From positions 1 to 64,000 of the forward strand of contig NZ_NOKT01000009.1 of assembly GCF_002237655.1 (NCBI RefSeq): 64,000 bases of DNA, in the 5' to 3' direction. How positions within the stretch are numbered: the stretch's first letter is position 1; each line of letters starts with the position of its first letter. The DNA comes from Streptomyces sp. XY006 (lineage in GTDB: Bacteria > Actinomycetota > Actinomycetes > Streptomycetales > Streptomycetaceae). Of the stretch, positions 27,645-36,437 are shown piece by piece. The position numbers were made by a program, and so were the translations under genes. The notes beneath the pieces are model-generated. The model saw nothing but the letters and a program-made list of their open reading frames with translations. It was not told the DNA's origin and made no database searches.

Positions 27645-29366
27645 ATGAGCCGTACCAGAACAGCGTTACTGGCCGCCCTGGCCCTGGTCGCCGGCGCGAC
27701 CGGCACCGCGTTCGCCGTCGACCCCGGCGGCCTCGGCACCGCCGCCGTCCCCTGCACGGTCGACTACAAGATCCAGAACCAGTGGAGCACCGGCTTCACC
27801 GCCGCCGTGACCCTCACCAACAACAGCGCCGCCAAGTCCTCCTGGTCGCTGAAGTGGTCCTACGCCGGCAACCAGAAGGTCACCAGCGGCTGGAACGCCA
27901 GGATCAGCCAGAGCGGCACCGACGTCACCGCGGCCAACGAGAGCTACAACGCCCAGCTGGCGACCGGAGCCTCGGTCAGCTTCGGCTTCCAGGGCAGCTA
28001 CAGCGGCAGCAACGCGATCCCGGCCACCTTCACCCTCGACGGCGTGACCTGCAACGTCGACGACGGCGGCTCCGGCGGTCCCACCGACCCGCCGGACCCG
28101 GGCGGCCCCGCCAACCGCGTCGACAACCCCTACGCGGGCGCCAAGGTGTACGTGAACCCGGAGTGGTCGGCGAACGCCGCGGCCGAGCCGGGCGGCAGCC
28201 GCGTCGCCAACCAGCCCACCGGTGTCTGGCTGGACCGGATCGCCGCGATCAACGGCGCCGGCGGCAAGATGGGCCTGCGCGACCACCTCGACGAGGCCCT
28301 GCGCCAGAAGGGCTCCGGCGAGCTCGTCGTCCAGTTCGTCATCTACAACCTGCCCGGCCGGGACTGCTCCGCCCTGGCCTCCAACGGCGAGCTGAAGGCC
28401 GACGAGATCGGCCGCTACAAGAGCGAGTACATCGACCCGATCAAGGCGATCCTCGCCGACTCGAAGTACGCCTCGCTGCGGATCGTCACCACGGTCGAGA
28501 TCGACTCCCTGCCCAACCTCGTCACCAACACCGGCAGCCGCCCCACGGCCGTCCCGCAGTGCGACGTGATGAAGGCCAACGGCAACTACGTCAAGGGCGT
28601 CGGCTACGCGCTGAACAAGCTCGGCGACGTGCCGAACGTCTACAACTACGTCGACGCCGGCCACCATGGCTGGATCGGCTGGGACGACAACTTCGCCCCC
28701 TCCGCCGCCCTGTTCAAGGAGGCGGCGACCGCCGAGGGCGCGACCGTCAACGACGTCCACGGCTTCATCACCAACACGGCCAACTACAGTGCCCTGAAGG
28801 AGAACAACTTCTCCATCACCGACAACGTCGCGGGCAAGTCCGTGCGCGAGTCGAAGTGGGTCGACTGGAACCGCTACACCGACGAACTCTCCTTCGCCCA
28901 GGCCTTCCGCAACCAGCTGGTCTCGATCGGCTTCCCGTCCGGCATCGGCATGCTGATCGACACCTCCCGCAACGGATGGGGCGGCACCGCCCGGCCCGCC
29001 GGCCCCGGTCCGCAGACCTCCGTGGACGCCTATGTCGACGGCGGCCGCTACGACCGCCGCATCCACCCCGGCAACTGGTGCAACCAGGCCGGAGCCGGCC
29101 TCGGCGAGCGCCCGCAGGCCAACCCCGCCGCCGGGATCGACGCGTACGTGTGGATGAAGCCCCCGGGCGAGTCCGACGGGTCGAGCAAGGCCATCGACAA
29201 CGACGAGGGCAAGGGTTTCGACCGCATGTGCGACCCGACCTACACGGGCAACCCGCGCAACAACAACAACATGTCCGGTGCCCTGCCGGACGCGCCGATC
29301 TCCGGACGCTGGTTCTCCGCCCAGTTCCGGCAGCTGATGCAGAACGCCTACCCGCCGCTGTCGTGA
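27645..29366 (+). CDS. secreted GH6 cellobiohydrolase/endoglucanase with N-terminal CBM2
   Basis: The protein has 573 residues with GAAAGGGA upstream of the ATG. A signal peptide (to about residue 24) is followed by a CBM2 (CTVDYKIQNQWSTGF to LDGVTCNVD), a short Gly/Pro/Asp linker and the GH6 domain from about residue 160. The GH6 motif V-I-Y-N-L-P-G-R-D-C-S-A carries one conserved Asp, and TTVEIDSLPNLVTNTGSR contains the proton-donor Asp. The length of the catalytic domain, with extra loops, favours a cellobiohydrolase acting from non-reducing ends. It is divergent from GH48 and shares the CebR-controlled interval. Confidence 0.93.
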   Translation: MSRTRTALLAALALVAGATGTAFAVDPGGLGTAAVPCTVDYKIQNQWSTGFTAAVTLTNNSAAKSSWSLKWSYAGNQKVTSGWNARISQSGTDVTAANESYNAQLATGASVSFGFQGSYSGSNAIPATFTLDGVTCNVDDGGSGGPTDPPDPGGPANRVDNPYAGAKVYVNPEWSANAAAEPGGSRVANQPTGVWLDRIAAINGAGGKMGLRDHLDEALRQKGSGELVVQFVIYNLPGRDCSALASNGELKADEIGRYKSEYIDPIKAILADSKYASLRIVTTVEIDSLPNLVTNTGSRPTAVPQCDVMKANGNYVKGVGYALNKLGDVPNVYNYVDAGHHGWIGWDDNFAPSAALFKEAATAEGATVNDVHGFITNTANYSALKENNFSITDNVAGKSVRESKWVDWNRYTDELSFAQAFRNQLVSIGFPSGIGMLIDTSRNGWGGTARPAGPGPQTSVDAYVDGGRYDRRIHPGNWCNQAGAGLGERPQANPAAGIDAYVWMKPPGESDGSSKAIDNDEGKGFDRMCDPTYTGNPRNNNNMSGALPDAPISGRWFSAQFRQLMQNAYPPLS

Positions 29367-29391
29367 GCGGCTGACACCCCGTCCCCACGGG

Positions 29392-29419
29392 TCCGCCGGG
29401 GCTTGTGAGCCCCGGCGGA
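29392..29419 (+). terminator. hairpin terminator after the GH6 gene
   Basis: TCCGCCGGGGCT (29392-29403) and AGCCCCGGCGGA (29408-29419) pair perfectly over 12 bp with a 4-base loop, 25 bases after the stop. Confidence 0.85.
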
Positions 29420-29514
29420 TCGGGGCGCGGACATCTTGCGGGAGCGGCAACAACGGTGGCCTTTCGCGGTGCGTCGGCGCACCCTGACCGCATCCGAGCG
29501 AGAGGCTGACCACC

Positions 29515-30411
29515 ATGGCGCACGACCACCACGACGACGCACACCGGCAGGGGCACTCCCACGGCCACACCGACATCGACTGGGCCGCGATGGGCCCGGT
29601 GCTGGAGTCCTCGGCGGAACTGTTCGCGTCCCTGTACGAGCGGGCCCTGGGGTGGCTGGCGCGTGAGGTGACCGAGCCGGGACTGATCGTCGACGCGGGC
29701 AGCGGGCCGGGCGTGGTGGCGTGCCTGTTCGCCGAGACGTTCCCGGGCGCGCGGATCGTCGCGGTGGACGGGGCCGAGCCGCTGCTGGAACGGGCCCGGG
29801 CACGGGCCGAGCGGCAGGGGGTCGCCGACCGCTTCGGCACGATCACCGGTGAACTGCCCGACGCCCTCGACGAGCTGGACTACCCGGCCGACCTGCTCTG
29901 GGCCGGCCGCAGCCTGCACCACCTCGGCGACCAGCGGGCCGCGCTCGCCGCGTTCGCGCGGCGGCTCGCACCCGGCGGCACCCTGGCCCTCATGGAGGGC
30001 GGGCTGCCCCCGCGGTACCTGCCGCGCGACATCGGCATCGGCCGGCCCGGCCTCCAGGCGCGGATCGACGCGGTGGAGGCGGAGTGGTTCACCCGGATGC
30101 GCCACGACCTTCCCGGCCATGTCGCGGAGACGGAGGACTGGCCCGCGCTGCTGGCCGCCGCGGGCCTGAAGCCGGCCCGGTCGCACACCTTCCTGCTGGA
30201 CCTGCCCGCACCCGCCTCGGACCGGGCGCGCGCCTATGTGATCGCCTCGCTGACGCACATGCGGGACAGACTCACGCAGGCCCTCGACGCCGAGGACAAC
30301 GCCACCCTCGACCGTCTCCTCGACCCCGACGACGAGGCGGGTCTGCGGCGCCGCCCGGACGTGTTCGTCCTGGAGGCGCACACCGTGCACACGGCGGTCC
30401 GGGCGGTCTGA
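29515..30411 (+). CDS. class I SAM-dependent methyltransferase with His-rich N-terminus
   Basis: The protein has 298 residues. The first 20 contain repeated His (HDHHDDAHRQGHSHGHTD), suggesting metal binding or an accidental low-complexity leader. Motif I is LIVDAGSGPGVVACLFAE, then IVAVDGAEPLLERAR, LLWAGRSLHHLGD and LAPGGTLALMEGG, giving a standard Rossmann methyltransferase. The C-terminal third is helical and without a known signature. The substrate is unknown. No operon partner is evident; a gap of 81 bases precedes the SDR gene. Confidence 0.85.
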   Translation: MAHDHHDDAHRQGHSHGHTDIDWAAMGPVLESSAELFASLYERALGWLAREVTEPGLIVDAGSGPGVVACLFAETFPGARIVAVDGAEPLLERARARAERQGVADRFGTITGELPDALDELDYPADLLWAGRSLHHLGDQRAALAAFARRLAPGGTLALMEGGLPPRYLPRDIGIGRPGLQARIDAVEAEWFTRMRHDLPGHVAETEDWPALLAAAGLKPARSHTFLLDLPAPASDRARAYVIASLTHMRDRLTQALDAEDNATLDRLLDPDDEAGLRRRPDVFVLEAHTVHTAVRAV

Positions 30412-30492
30412 TCGCGGGCCCTTGACTTCGAGAGCGCTTCAACTGATGGACTCCCCGGCATCGCTCGTCCGACCGCATCCCAGGGGGAAACC

Positions 30493-31194
30493 ATGTCCGA
30501 GTCCCAGGTCGCGCTCATCACCGGCGGCGGCAGCGGCATCGGTGCCGCCGTCGCCCGGCGGCTGCTGGACGCCGGGTACCGCGTCACCGTCACCGGGCGC
30601 GGAGAGGAACGGCTGCGCGCCTTCGCCGAGGAGCTCGGGAAGCCCGGCGAACTGCTGACGATCGCCGGGGACACCGCCGAGTACGCGGACGTCCGCGCGG
30701 CGGTCGGCACGACCCTCGAGAGGTTCGGCCGGCTGGACACGGTCGTCGCCAACGCCGGCTTCGCCACCCACGACACGGTCGCCGAGGGCGACCCGGCCGG
30801 CTGGAGGGACATGGTGCTGACCAACGTCCTCGGACCGGCCCTGCTGATCAGGGCGTCCATCGACGCCCTGAAGGAGACACGCGGCCGGATCGTGCTGGTC
30901 GGCAGCGTCGCCGGGTTCGTGCACACGCCGGGCAACATCTACGGCGCGACGAAGTGGGCGGTGACCGGGCTCGCCGAGAACACCCGGCGGCAGGTCACCG
31001 AGTGGGGCGTGGGCGTGACCCTGATCGCACCCGGCCGCACCGAGACGCCCTTCTGGGACTCCTACGGCAGCCTCCCGCCCGGCCATCTGCTCACCGCCGG
31101 CCAGATCGCGGACTCGGTCGTCTGGGCGATGCGGCAGCCGGCCGGGGTCGACGTCAACACGGTGGTCGTACGGCCGGTCGGGCAGCCGGTCTAG
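30493..31194 (+). CDS. short-chain dehydrogenase/reductase
   Basis: The protein has 233 residues with an ATG start. It is a classical SDR: ALITGGGSGIGAAVAR (cofactor Gly motif), DTVVANAGFA (N-A-G), VLVGSVAGF (catalytic Ser) and YGATKWAV (Tyr-x-x-x-Lys). TGRGEERL after strand 2 favours NADP over NAD. The substrate is not inferable from context. A bidirectional hairpin separates it from the convergent aldo/keto reductase. Confidence 0.92.
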   Translation: MSESQVALITGGGSGIGAAVARRLLDAGYRVTVTGRGEERLRAFAEELGKPGELLTIAGDTAEYADVRAAVGTTLERFGRLDTVVANAGFATHDTVAEGDPAGWRDMVLTNVLGPALLIRASIDALKETRGRIVLVGSVAGFVHTPGNIYGATKWAVTGLAENTRRQVTEWGVGVTLIAPGRTETPFWDSYGSLPPGHLLTAGQIADSVVWAMRQPAGVDVNTVVVRPVGQPV

Positions 31195-31222
31195 CGGGCC
31201 GGGGGACAGGCCCGGGAACGGC

Positions 31223-31265
31223 GGCGCCCCGGCCCGGGCCGAATGGGCCGCGGGACCGGGGCGCC
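31223..31265. terminator. bidirectional hairpin between SDR and aldo/keto reductase
   Basis: GGCGCCCCGG (31223-31232) and CCGGGGCGCC (31256-31265) form a perfect 10-bp stem, with a further GC-rich inner pairing. The genes converge here. Confidence 0.75.
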
Positions 31266-31296
31266 GGTGCGGTTCAGGGCGCCGGTGCGGTTCAGG
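31261..31296. repeat. 18-bp direct repeat, two perfect copies over a stop codon
   Basis: GCGCCGGTGCGGTTCAGG occurs twice without a gap (31261-31278, 31279-31296). The second copy contains the stop codon of the aldo/keto reductase gene, so the reading frame ends inside the repeat. Confidence 0.85.
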
Positions 31297-32125
31297 CGTC
31301 GTTGAACTCCGCCGGGTGCGGGCCCAGACGGCGGTCCTCGTTCAGGGCGCTGATCGCCGCGAGGTCCTCGGCGTCCAGGCTGAAGTCGAAGACCTCGATG
31401 TTCTCCTTGATCCGCGAGGGCGTCACGGACTTCGGGATCACCACGTTGCCCAGCTGGATGTGCCAGCGCAGCACGACCTGCGCGGGCGTGCGGTCGTGCT
31501 TGCGGGCGATGGCCACGATCGCCGGGACCTCCAGCAGGCCCCTGCCCTGGCCGAGCGGCGACCAGGCCTCCGTGGCGATGCCCTGCTCCGCGTGGTACTC
31601 ACGGGCGTCGTGCTGCTGCAGGTGGGGGTGCAGCTCGATCTGGTTCACCGCGGGGACGACCGACGTCTCGCCGATCAGCTTCTCCAGGTGCTCCGGGAGG
31701 AAGTTCGAGACACCGATGGCCTTGATCCGGCCGTCGGCGTGCAGCTTCTCGAACGCCTTGTAGGTGTCGATGTACAGACCCCGCTCCGGCGTCGGCCAGT
31801 GGATCAGGTACAGGTCGACGTAGTCCAGGCCGAGCTTGTCCAGCGACGTGTCGAAGGCGCGCAGTGTGGAGTCGTACCCCTGGTCGGCGTTCCAGAGCTT
31901 CGTGGTGACGAAGAGCTCCTCGCGGGGGACGCCCGAGGCGGCGATGGCCTTGCCGGTGCCCTCCTCGTTGCCGTAGATCGCCGCTGTGTCGATGCTGCGG
32001 TACCCGGCCTCCAGCGCCGTCGCGACGGCCGCCTCGGCCTCGTCGTCCGGCACCTGCCAGACGCCGAAGCCCAGCTGGGGCATCTCGACGCCGTTGTTCA
32101 GGATGATCGGGGGGACCTTGCTCAC
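31292..32125 (-). CDS. aldo/keto reductase
   Basis: The protein has 277 residues from the GTG at 32125, with AAGGA about 11 bases upstream. It shows the full AKR signature set: GFGVWQV, GYRSIDTAAIYGNEEGTGKAI (catalytic Asp, Tyr), FVTTKLW (Lys), DLYLIHWP (His) and VIPKSVTPSRIKENIEVFDF (NADPH site). The length and motifs match the 2,5-diketo-gluconate-reductase/YvgN-like group, which reduces aldehydes and ketones with NADPH. It is single in its transcription unit; the acyl-CoA ligase upstream ends 116 bases earlier. Confidence 0.93.
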   Translation of the reverse strand: MSKVPPIILNNGVEMPQLGFGVWQVPDDEAEAAVATALEAGYRSIDTAAIYGNEEGTGKAIAASGVPREELFVTTKLWNADQGYDSTLRAFDTSLDKLGLDYVDLYLIHWPTPERGLYIDTYKAFEKLHADGRIKAIGVSNFLPEHLEKLIGETSVVPAVNQIELHPHLQQHDAREYHAEQGIATEAWSPLGQGRGLLEVPAIVAIARKHDRTPAQVVLRWHIQLGNVVIPKSVTPSRIKENIEVFDFSLDAEDLAAISALNEDRRLGPHPAEFNDA

Positions 32126-32241
32126 GAGCTCTCGATCCTTCGGTATGTGGTCAGTGGAACTCCCATCGTCAACGATCACGAGCCGTGATGCATTCCTGAC
32201 GGGAGAATTCAGAACCGACGCATGCCCGGAAGGAGCGGACG

Positions 32242-34068
32242 TCACGCCCGGTAGAGCGCCTCGACCTCGTTCTCGTACGCCTTTTCGATCGCCTTGCGCT
32301 TGAGCTTCAGCGACGGGGTCAGCAGCCCGTGCTCCTCGGTGAACGGCTGGGCCAGGATGCGGAAGGTGCGGATCGACTCGGCCTGCGAGACCAGCGTGTT
32401 GGCGGCGACCACCGCGCGCCGCACCTCCGTCTCCAGGTCCGCGTCGCGCACCAGCTCCGCCGGGGACATCTGCGGCTTGTTCCGCATGGTCAGCCAGTGC
32501 TCCACCGCCTCCTGGTCCAGGGTCACCAGGGCGGCGATGTACGGGCGGTCGTTGCCGACGACGATGCACTGGTTGACCAGCGGGTGGTCCCGGACCCGTT
32601 CCTCCAGCACACCGGGGGAGACGCTCTTGCCGCCGGAGGTGACCAGGATCTCCTTCTTGCGGCCGGTGATGGTGAGGTAGCCGTCCTCGTCGAGGGAGCC
32701 GAGGTCGCCGGTGGCGAGCCAGCCGTCGTGCAGGGACTCGTCGGTGGCCTTGGGGTTGTTGAGGTACCCCTGGAAGACGTTGTGCCCGCGCAGCCAGATC
32801 TCGCCGTCGTCCGCGATGTGCACGGTCATGCCCGGGATGGGCTGCCCCACCGTGCCGAACCGGGTGCGACCCGGCGGGTTGGCGGTGGCCGCGGCGGTGG
32901 ACTCGGTCAGGCCGTAGCCCTCGTAGATGTGCACGCCCGCACCGGCGAAGAACAGGCCCAGCCGCCGGTCCATCGCCGAGCCGCCGGACATGGCGTGCTT
33001 GATGCGGCCGCCCATGGCGGCGCGGATCTTGGAGTAGACGAGCTTGTCGAACAGCTGGTGCTGCATGCGCAGGCCCGCCGAGGGTCCGGGTCCGGTGCCC
33101 CAGGCCCGGGCCTCCACCGCGTCTGCGTACTTGATGGCGACGTCCACGGCCTTCTCGAACGCGCCGGAGCGCCCCTCCTTCTCGGCCTTGCGGCGGGCCG
33201 CGTTGAACACCTTCTCGAAGATGTACGGCACCGCGAGGAAGAAGGTCGGCTTGAACGCGGCCAGGTCCGGCAGCAGGGCCGCGGCGTTCAGCTGCGGCTG
33301 GTGGCCGAACTTCACCTTGCCCCGGATGCCGGCGACCTGGACCATCCGCCCGAAGACGTGGGCGAGCGGCAGGAACAGCAGGGTCGCCGCCTCGTCTCCC
33401 TTCCTGGAGTGGAAGACCGGCTCCCAGCGCTCGATGACCGTGTCCGCCTCGTACATGAAGTTGCCGTGCGAGATGACGCAGCCCTTCGGGCGGCCGGTGG
33501 TGCCCGAGGTGTAGATGATCGTGGCGACCGAGTCGGGGGTGACGGCCTGCCGGTGGCGGTGCACCACCTCGTCGTCGAGGTGCGCGCCGGCGTCGTACAG
33601 CTCGTGCACGGCGCCGGAGTCCAGCTGCCACAGGCGGCGCAGCTGCGGCAGCCGGTCGATGACGGTGGCGATCGTCATGGCGTGGTCCTCGTGCTCCACG
33701 ACCGCGGCCGTCACCTCGGCGTCGTACAGCATCCAGAAGCACTGCTCGGCCGAGGAGGTCGGGTAGACCGGCACGACCTGGGCGCCGATCGTCCACAGCG
33801 CGTAGTCGAACAGCGTCCACTCGTAGCGCGTGCGGGACATGATCGCGACCCGGTCGCCGAACCGGATGCCGCTCGCCAGCAGCCCCTTGGCCAGGGCGAG
33901 GACCTCGTCACGGAACTCGGCGCTGGTGACGTCCCGCCACTGCCCGGACTCGTCCTTGCGGCCGAGCGCGAGGTGCAGCGGGTCCTCCTGGGCATGCTGG
34001 AAGACCACGTCGGCCAGACCGCCCACCGGAGGTGCCAACGCCAACGGAGGGTTCGAAAACTCGCGCAA
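32242..34068 (-). CDS. long-chain fatty acid-CoA ligase
   Basis: The protein has 608 residues. The TTG start giving MREFS matches family N-termini and has a GGGGAGCGGGG site. The AMP-binding P-loop IIYTSGTTGRPKGCVISHGN, YEGYGLTESTAA, DGWLATGDLG and the ITGRKKEILVTSGGKSVSP hinge are intact, with a C-terminal K-L-K-R-K-A-I-E containing the usual adenylation Lys. It activates fatty acids with ATP and CoA on the membrane face. It stands alone, so it more likely serves general lipid turnover than a specific cluster. Confidence 0.93.
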   Translation of the reverse strand: MREFSNPPLALAPPVGGLADVVFQHAQEDPLHLALGRKDESGQWRDVTSAEFRDEVLALAKGLLASGIRFGDRVAIMSRTRYEWTLFDYALWTIGAQVVPVYPTSSAEQCFWMLYDAEVTAAVVEHEDHAMTIATVIDRLPQLRRLWQLDSGAVHELYDAGAHLDDEVVHRHRQAVTPDSVATIIYTSGTTGRPKGCVISHGNFMYEADTVIERWEPVFHSRKGDEAATLLFLPLAHVFGRMVQVAGIRGKVKFGHQPQLNAAALLPDLAAFKPTFFLAVPYIFEKVFNAARRKAEKEGRSGAFEKAVDVAIKYADAVEARAWGTGPGPSAGLRMQHQLFDKLVYSKIRAAMGGRIKHAMSGGSAMDRRLGLFFAGAGVHIYEGYGLTESTAAATANPPGRTRFGTVGQPIPGMTVHIADDGEIWLRGHNVFQGYLNNPKATDESLHDGWLATGDLGSLDEDGYLTITGRKKEILVTSGGKSVSPGVLEERVRDHPLVNQCIVVGNDRPYIAALVTLDQEAVEHWLTMRNKPQMSPAELVRDADLETEVRRAVVAANTLVSQAESIRTFRILAQPFTEEHGLLTPSLKLKRKAIEKAYENEVEALYRA

Positions 34069-34369
34069 ACCCCGCTCCCCGCTCCTCAGCGCTTTTGTTG
34101 AGTGACGCTCCGCACAGCGCCGTGAAAGCTACCCCAAGCAACCAATGTGCGGGAGGGGGGCCGAAGGTGAGCAGCGCTCTCGTCCTCGCTGGTCAGCGAG
34201 GGAAAATGCGCTCACATGGGGAAGGGTCGGACAGAATCCTGACGGTTGAGTAAGTTTCGGTGGCGTAATCTCCACCGAATCTGTACGACTCCAGCGACAG
34301 GGTGCCGGGCACCGTCACGGCGTCTCCTCCTGTCAGCGCGGCGGCGGCGGATTCTGTCACTCCGGCTCG
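34069..34369. other. gene-free interval with a hairpin and a spaced inverted repeat
   Basis: No gene is supported here. It is less GC-rich than its surroundings between about 34195 and 34290. A hairpin with arms TTCGGTGG (34256-34263) and CCACCGAA (34272-34279) lies inside a 10-bp inverted repeat, GACAGAATCC at 34230 and GGATTCTGTC at 34349. A short plus-strand frame from the TTG at 34246 carries basic text with no recognisable motif and is not called. Confidence 0.5.
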
Positions 34370-35248
34370 TCACAGGCCCTTGCGCGCGGTGCGGTGCAGC
34401 CGGTCCCCGCCGGACAGCAGCGCCGCGGCCAGGGCGTCGGCGGCGCCCTGGGCGGAGGGCCGGCGGCGGCCGTGCACCACCACGAAGTCGACCTGCCCCA
34501 GCTCGGGCAGCCCCGCCCGGTCCGGCACCCGCACCAGGCCCGGCGGAATCAGACCGCGGGAGTGGGCCATCACGCCGAGACCCGCCCGGGCCGCCGCGAC
34601 GAGGCCGTTGAGGCTGCCGCTCGTGCACACGACGCGCCACTCGCGGCCCTGCCGCTCCAGCGCCTCCAGGGCGAGCGCGCGGGTGATGCCCGGCGGCGGA
34701 TAGACGATCAGCGGCACCGGGCGGTCCGGGTCCAGGCGGAGGCGCTCGGCGCCGATCCACACCAGCCGGTCGTGCCGGACCAGCTCGCCGCGCGGGTCCT
34801 CGGGCCGCCGCTTGGCGAGGACGAGGTCGAGCTTCCCGGCGGCCAGCTGTTCGTGCAGGGTCCCCGACAGCTCCACCGTGAGCTCCAGGTCGACCTCCGG
34901 GTGCTCGTGCCGGAAGCCCTCCAGGATCTCCGGCAGCCGGGTCAGCACGAAGTCCTCCGAGGCGCCGAAGCGCAGCCGGCCGCGCAGCCGGGTGCCGGTG
35001 AAGAACGCCGCCGCCTGCTCGTGCACCTCCAGGATGCGGCGCGCGAAGCCGAGCATCGCCTCGCCGTCCTCGGTCAGCTCCACCGAGTGGGTGTCCCGGC
35101 TGAACAGCGTCCGCCCGGTGGCGTCCTCCAGCCGCCGCACGTGCTGGCTCACCGTCGACTGCCGCAGCCCGAGCCGCCGTGCGGCCTGCGTGAAGCTCAG
35201 GGTCTGCGCCACCGACAGGAAGGTCCGCAGATGCGAGGGGTCGTACAC
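34370..35248 (-). CDS. LysR-family transcriptional regulator
   Basis: The protein has 292 residues. The GTG start giving V-Y-D-P-S-H-L-R-T-F-L is chosen by family pattern; a longer frame exists. The helix-turn-helix is LSFTQAARRLGLRQSTVSQHVRRLE. The effector domain begins GRLRFGASEDFVLTRLPEILEGFR. It is divergent from a bile-acid:sodium-symporter-family transporter, 145 bases away, which it most likely controls. The effector is unknown. Confidence 0.92.
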   Translation of the reverse strand: MYDPSHLRTFLSVAQTLSFTQAARRLGLRQSTVSQHVRRLEDATGRTLFSRDTHSVELTEDGEAMLGFARRILEVHEQAAAFFTGTRLRGRLRFGASEDFVLTRLPEILEGFRHEHPEVDLELTVELSGTLHEQLAAGKLDLVLAKRRPEDPRGELVRHDRLVWIGAERLRLDPDRPVPLIVYPPPGITRALALEALERQGREWRVVCTSGSLNGLVAAARAGLGVMAHSRGLIPPGLVRVPDRAGLPELGQVDFVVVHGRRRPSAQGAADALAAALLSGGDRLHRTARKGL

Positions 35249-35393
35249 GCGGCCGAGCCTATCGCGGAACGTGATGACAGTCAGAGCGGTGTACGGGATT
35301 CCCGATCGCCGCCCGGGGGGGCAGGATGGAAGGGGGCCGTCCCGGCCCTCGCGGGACCCGCGCGTCCCGTCGGTACCGAGTGAGTGGAGCCTC

Positions 35394-36437
35394 GTGAAAC
35401 GCCTGCGCCGGCCGCGCCGGATGCCGATCGACCCGTACATCATCCTCCTGCTGGCGACGGTGGGGCTCGCCGCGCTGTTCCCGGCGCGGGGGGTGGCCGC
35501 CGACGTGGCCTCCGGAGCCTCCACGGCGGCGATCGCCCTGCTGTTCTTCCTGTACGGGGCGCGGCTGTCCACCCGCGAGGCGCTGGACGGACTGCGCCAC
35601 TGGCGGCTCCACGTCACGGTGCTGGCCTGCACCTTCGTCGTCTTCCCGCTGCTCGGCCTGGCGGCCCGCGGCCTGGTGCCGGTGATCCTGACGGACCCGC
35701 TCTACCAGGGCCTGCTCTTCCTCACGCTCGTCCCGTCGACCGTGCAGTCGTCGATCGCCTTCACCTCGATGGCCCGGGGCAACGTGCCCGCCGCGATCTG
35801 CGCGGGCTCCTTCTCGTCCCTCGTCGGCATCCTCGCCACCCCGCTGCTCGCGGCTTCCCTGCTCGGCGGCAGCGGCGGCGGCTTCTCCGCCGACTCGCTG
35901 CTGAGGATCGTGCTGCAACTGCTCGTGCCGTTCCTCGCCGGGCAGTTGCTGCGCCGCTGGATCGGCGGTTTCGTCACGCGCCACAAGAAGGTCCTCGGCC
36001 TGGTGGACCGCGGCTCGATCCTGCTCGTCGTCTACACCGCGTTCAGCCAGGGCATGGTCCAGGGCATCTGGCACCGGGTCAGCCCCGTCCGGCTGGGCGG
36101 GCTGCTGGCCGTCGAGGCCGTGATCCTCGCCGTGATGCTGCTGCTGACCTGGTACGGCGGGAAGGCCCTGGGCTTCGGCCGGGAGGACCGGATCACGCTG
36201 CAGTTCGCCGGCTCGAAGAAGTCCCTGGCGGCCGGACTGCCCATGGCGAGCGTCCTGTTCGGCGCGCACGCCTCGCTGGCCGTGCTGCCGCTGATGCTCT
36301 TCCACCAGATGCAGCTGATGGTCTGCGCGGTGATCGCCAAACGCCGCTCGCACGACCCCGGCGCGAGCGCGATCAGCGCGCCGGAGCCAGCCGGAGCGTC
36401 ACGAACCGCGGTCGGTACAGGGACACGTTCCGGCTGA
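35394..36437 (+). CDS. bile acid:sodium symporter family transporter
   Basis: The protein has 347 residues with a GTG start after GTGGAG. About ten membrane helices follow the SBF/BASS fold, with LLFFLYGARLSTREAL, LTLVPSTVQSSIAFTSMARGNVPAA and FAGSKKSLAAGLPMASVLF, the last being the crossover motif of YfeH/PutA-like members. These proteins import organic anions with sodium. The true substrate is not indicated. The gene is divergent from a LysR regulator. Its last 65 bases overlap the 3' end of the opposing DUF4185 gene. Confidence 0.9.
   Translation: MKRLRRPRRMPIDPYIILLLATVGLAALFPARGVAADVASGASTAAIALLFFLYGARLSTREALDGLRHWRLHVTVLACTFVVFPLLGLAARGLVPVILTDPLYQGLLFLTLVPSTVQSSIAFTSMARGNVPAAICAGSFSSLVGILATPLLAASLLGGSGGGFSADSLLRIVLQLLVPFLAGQLLRRWIGGFVTRHKKVLGLVDRGSILLVVYTAFSQGMVQGIWHRVSPVRLGGLLAVEAVILAVMLLLTWYGGKALGFGREDRITLQFAGSKKSLAAGLPMASVLFGAHASLAVLPLMLFHQMQLMVCAVIAKRRSHDPGASAISAPEPAGASRTAVGTGTRSG

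Noticed and set aside
32242..33820. Extension of the aldo/keto reductase frame upstream through the acyl-CoA ligase
   Set aside because: That part is antiphase text within the ligase gene. The reductase family N-terminus starts near the GTG at 32125.
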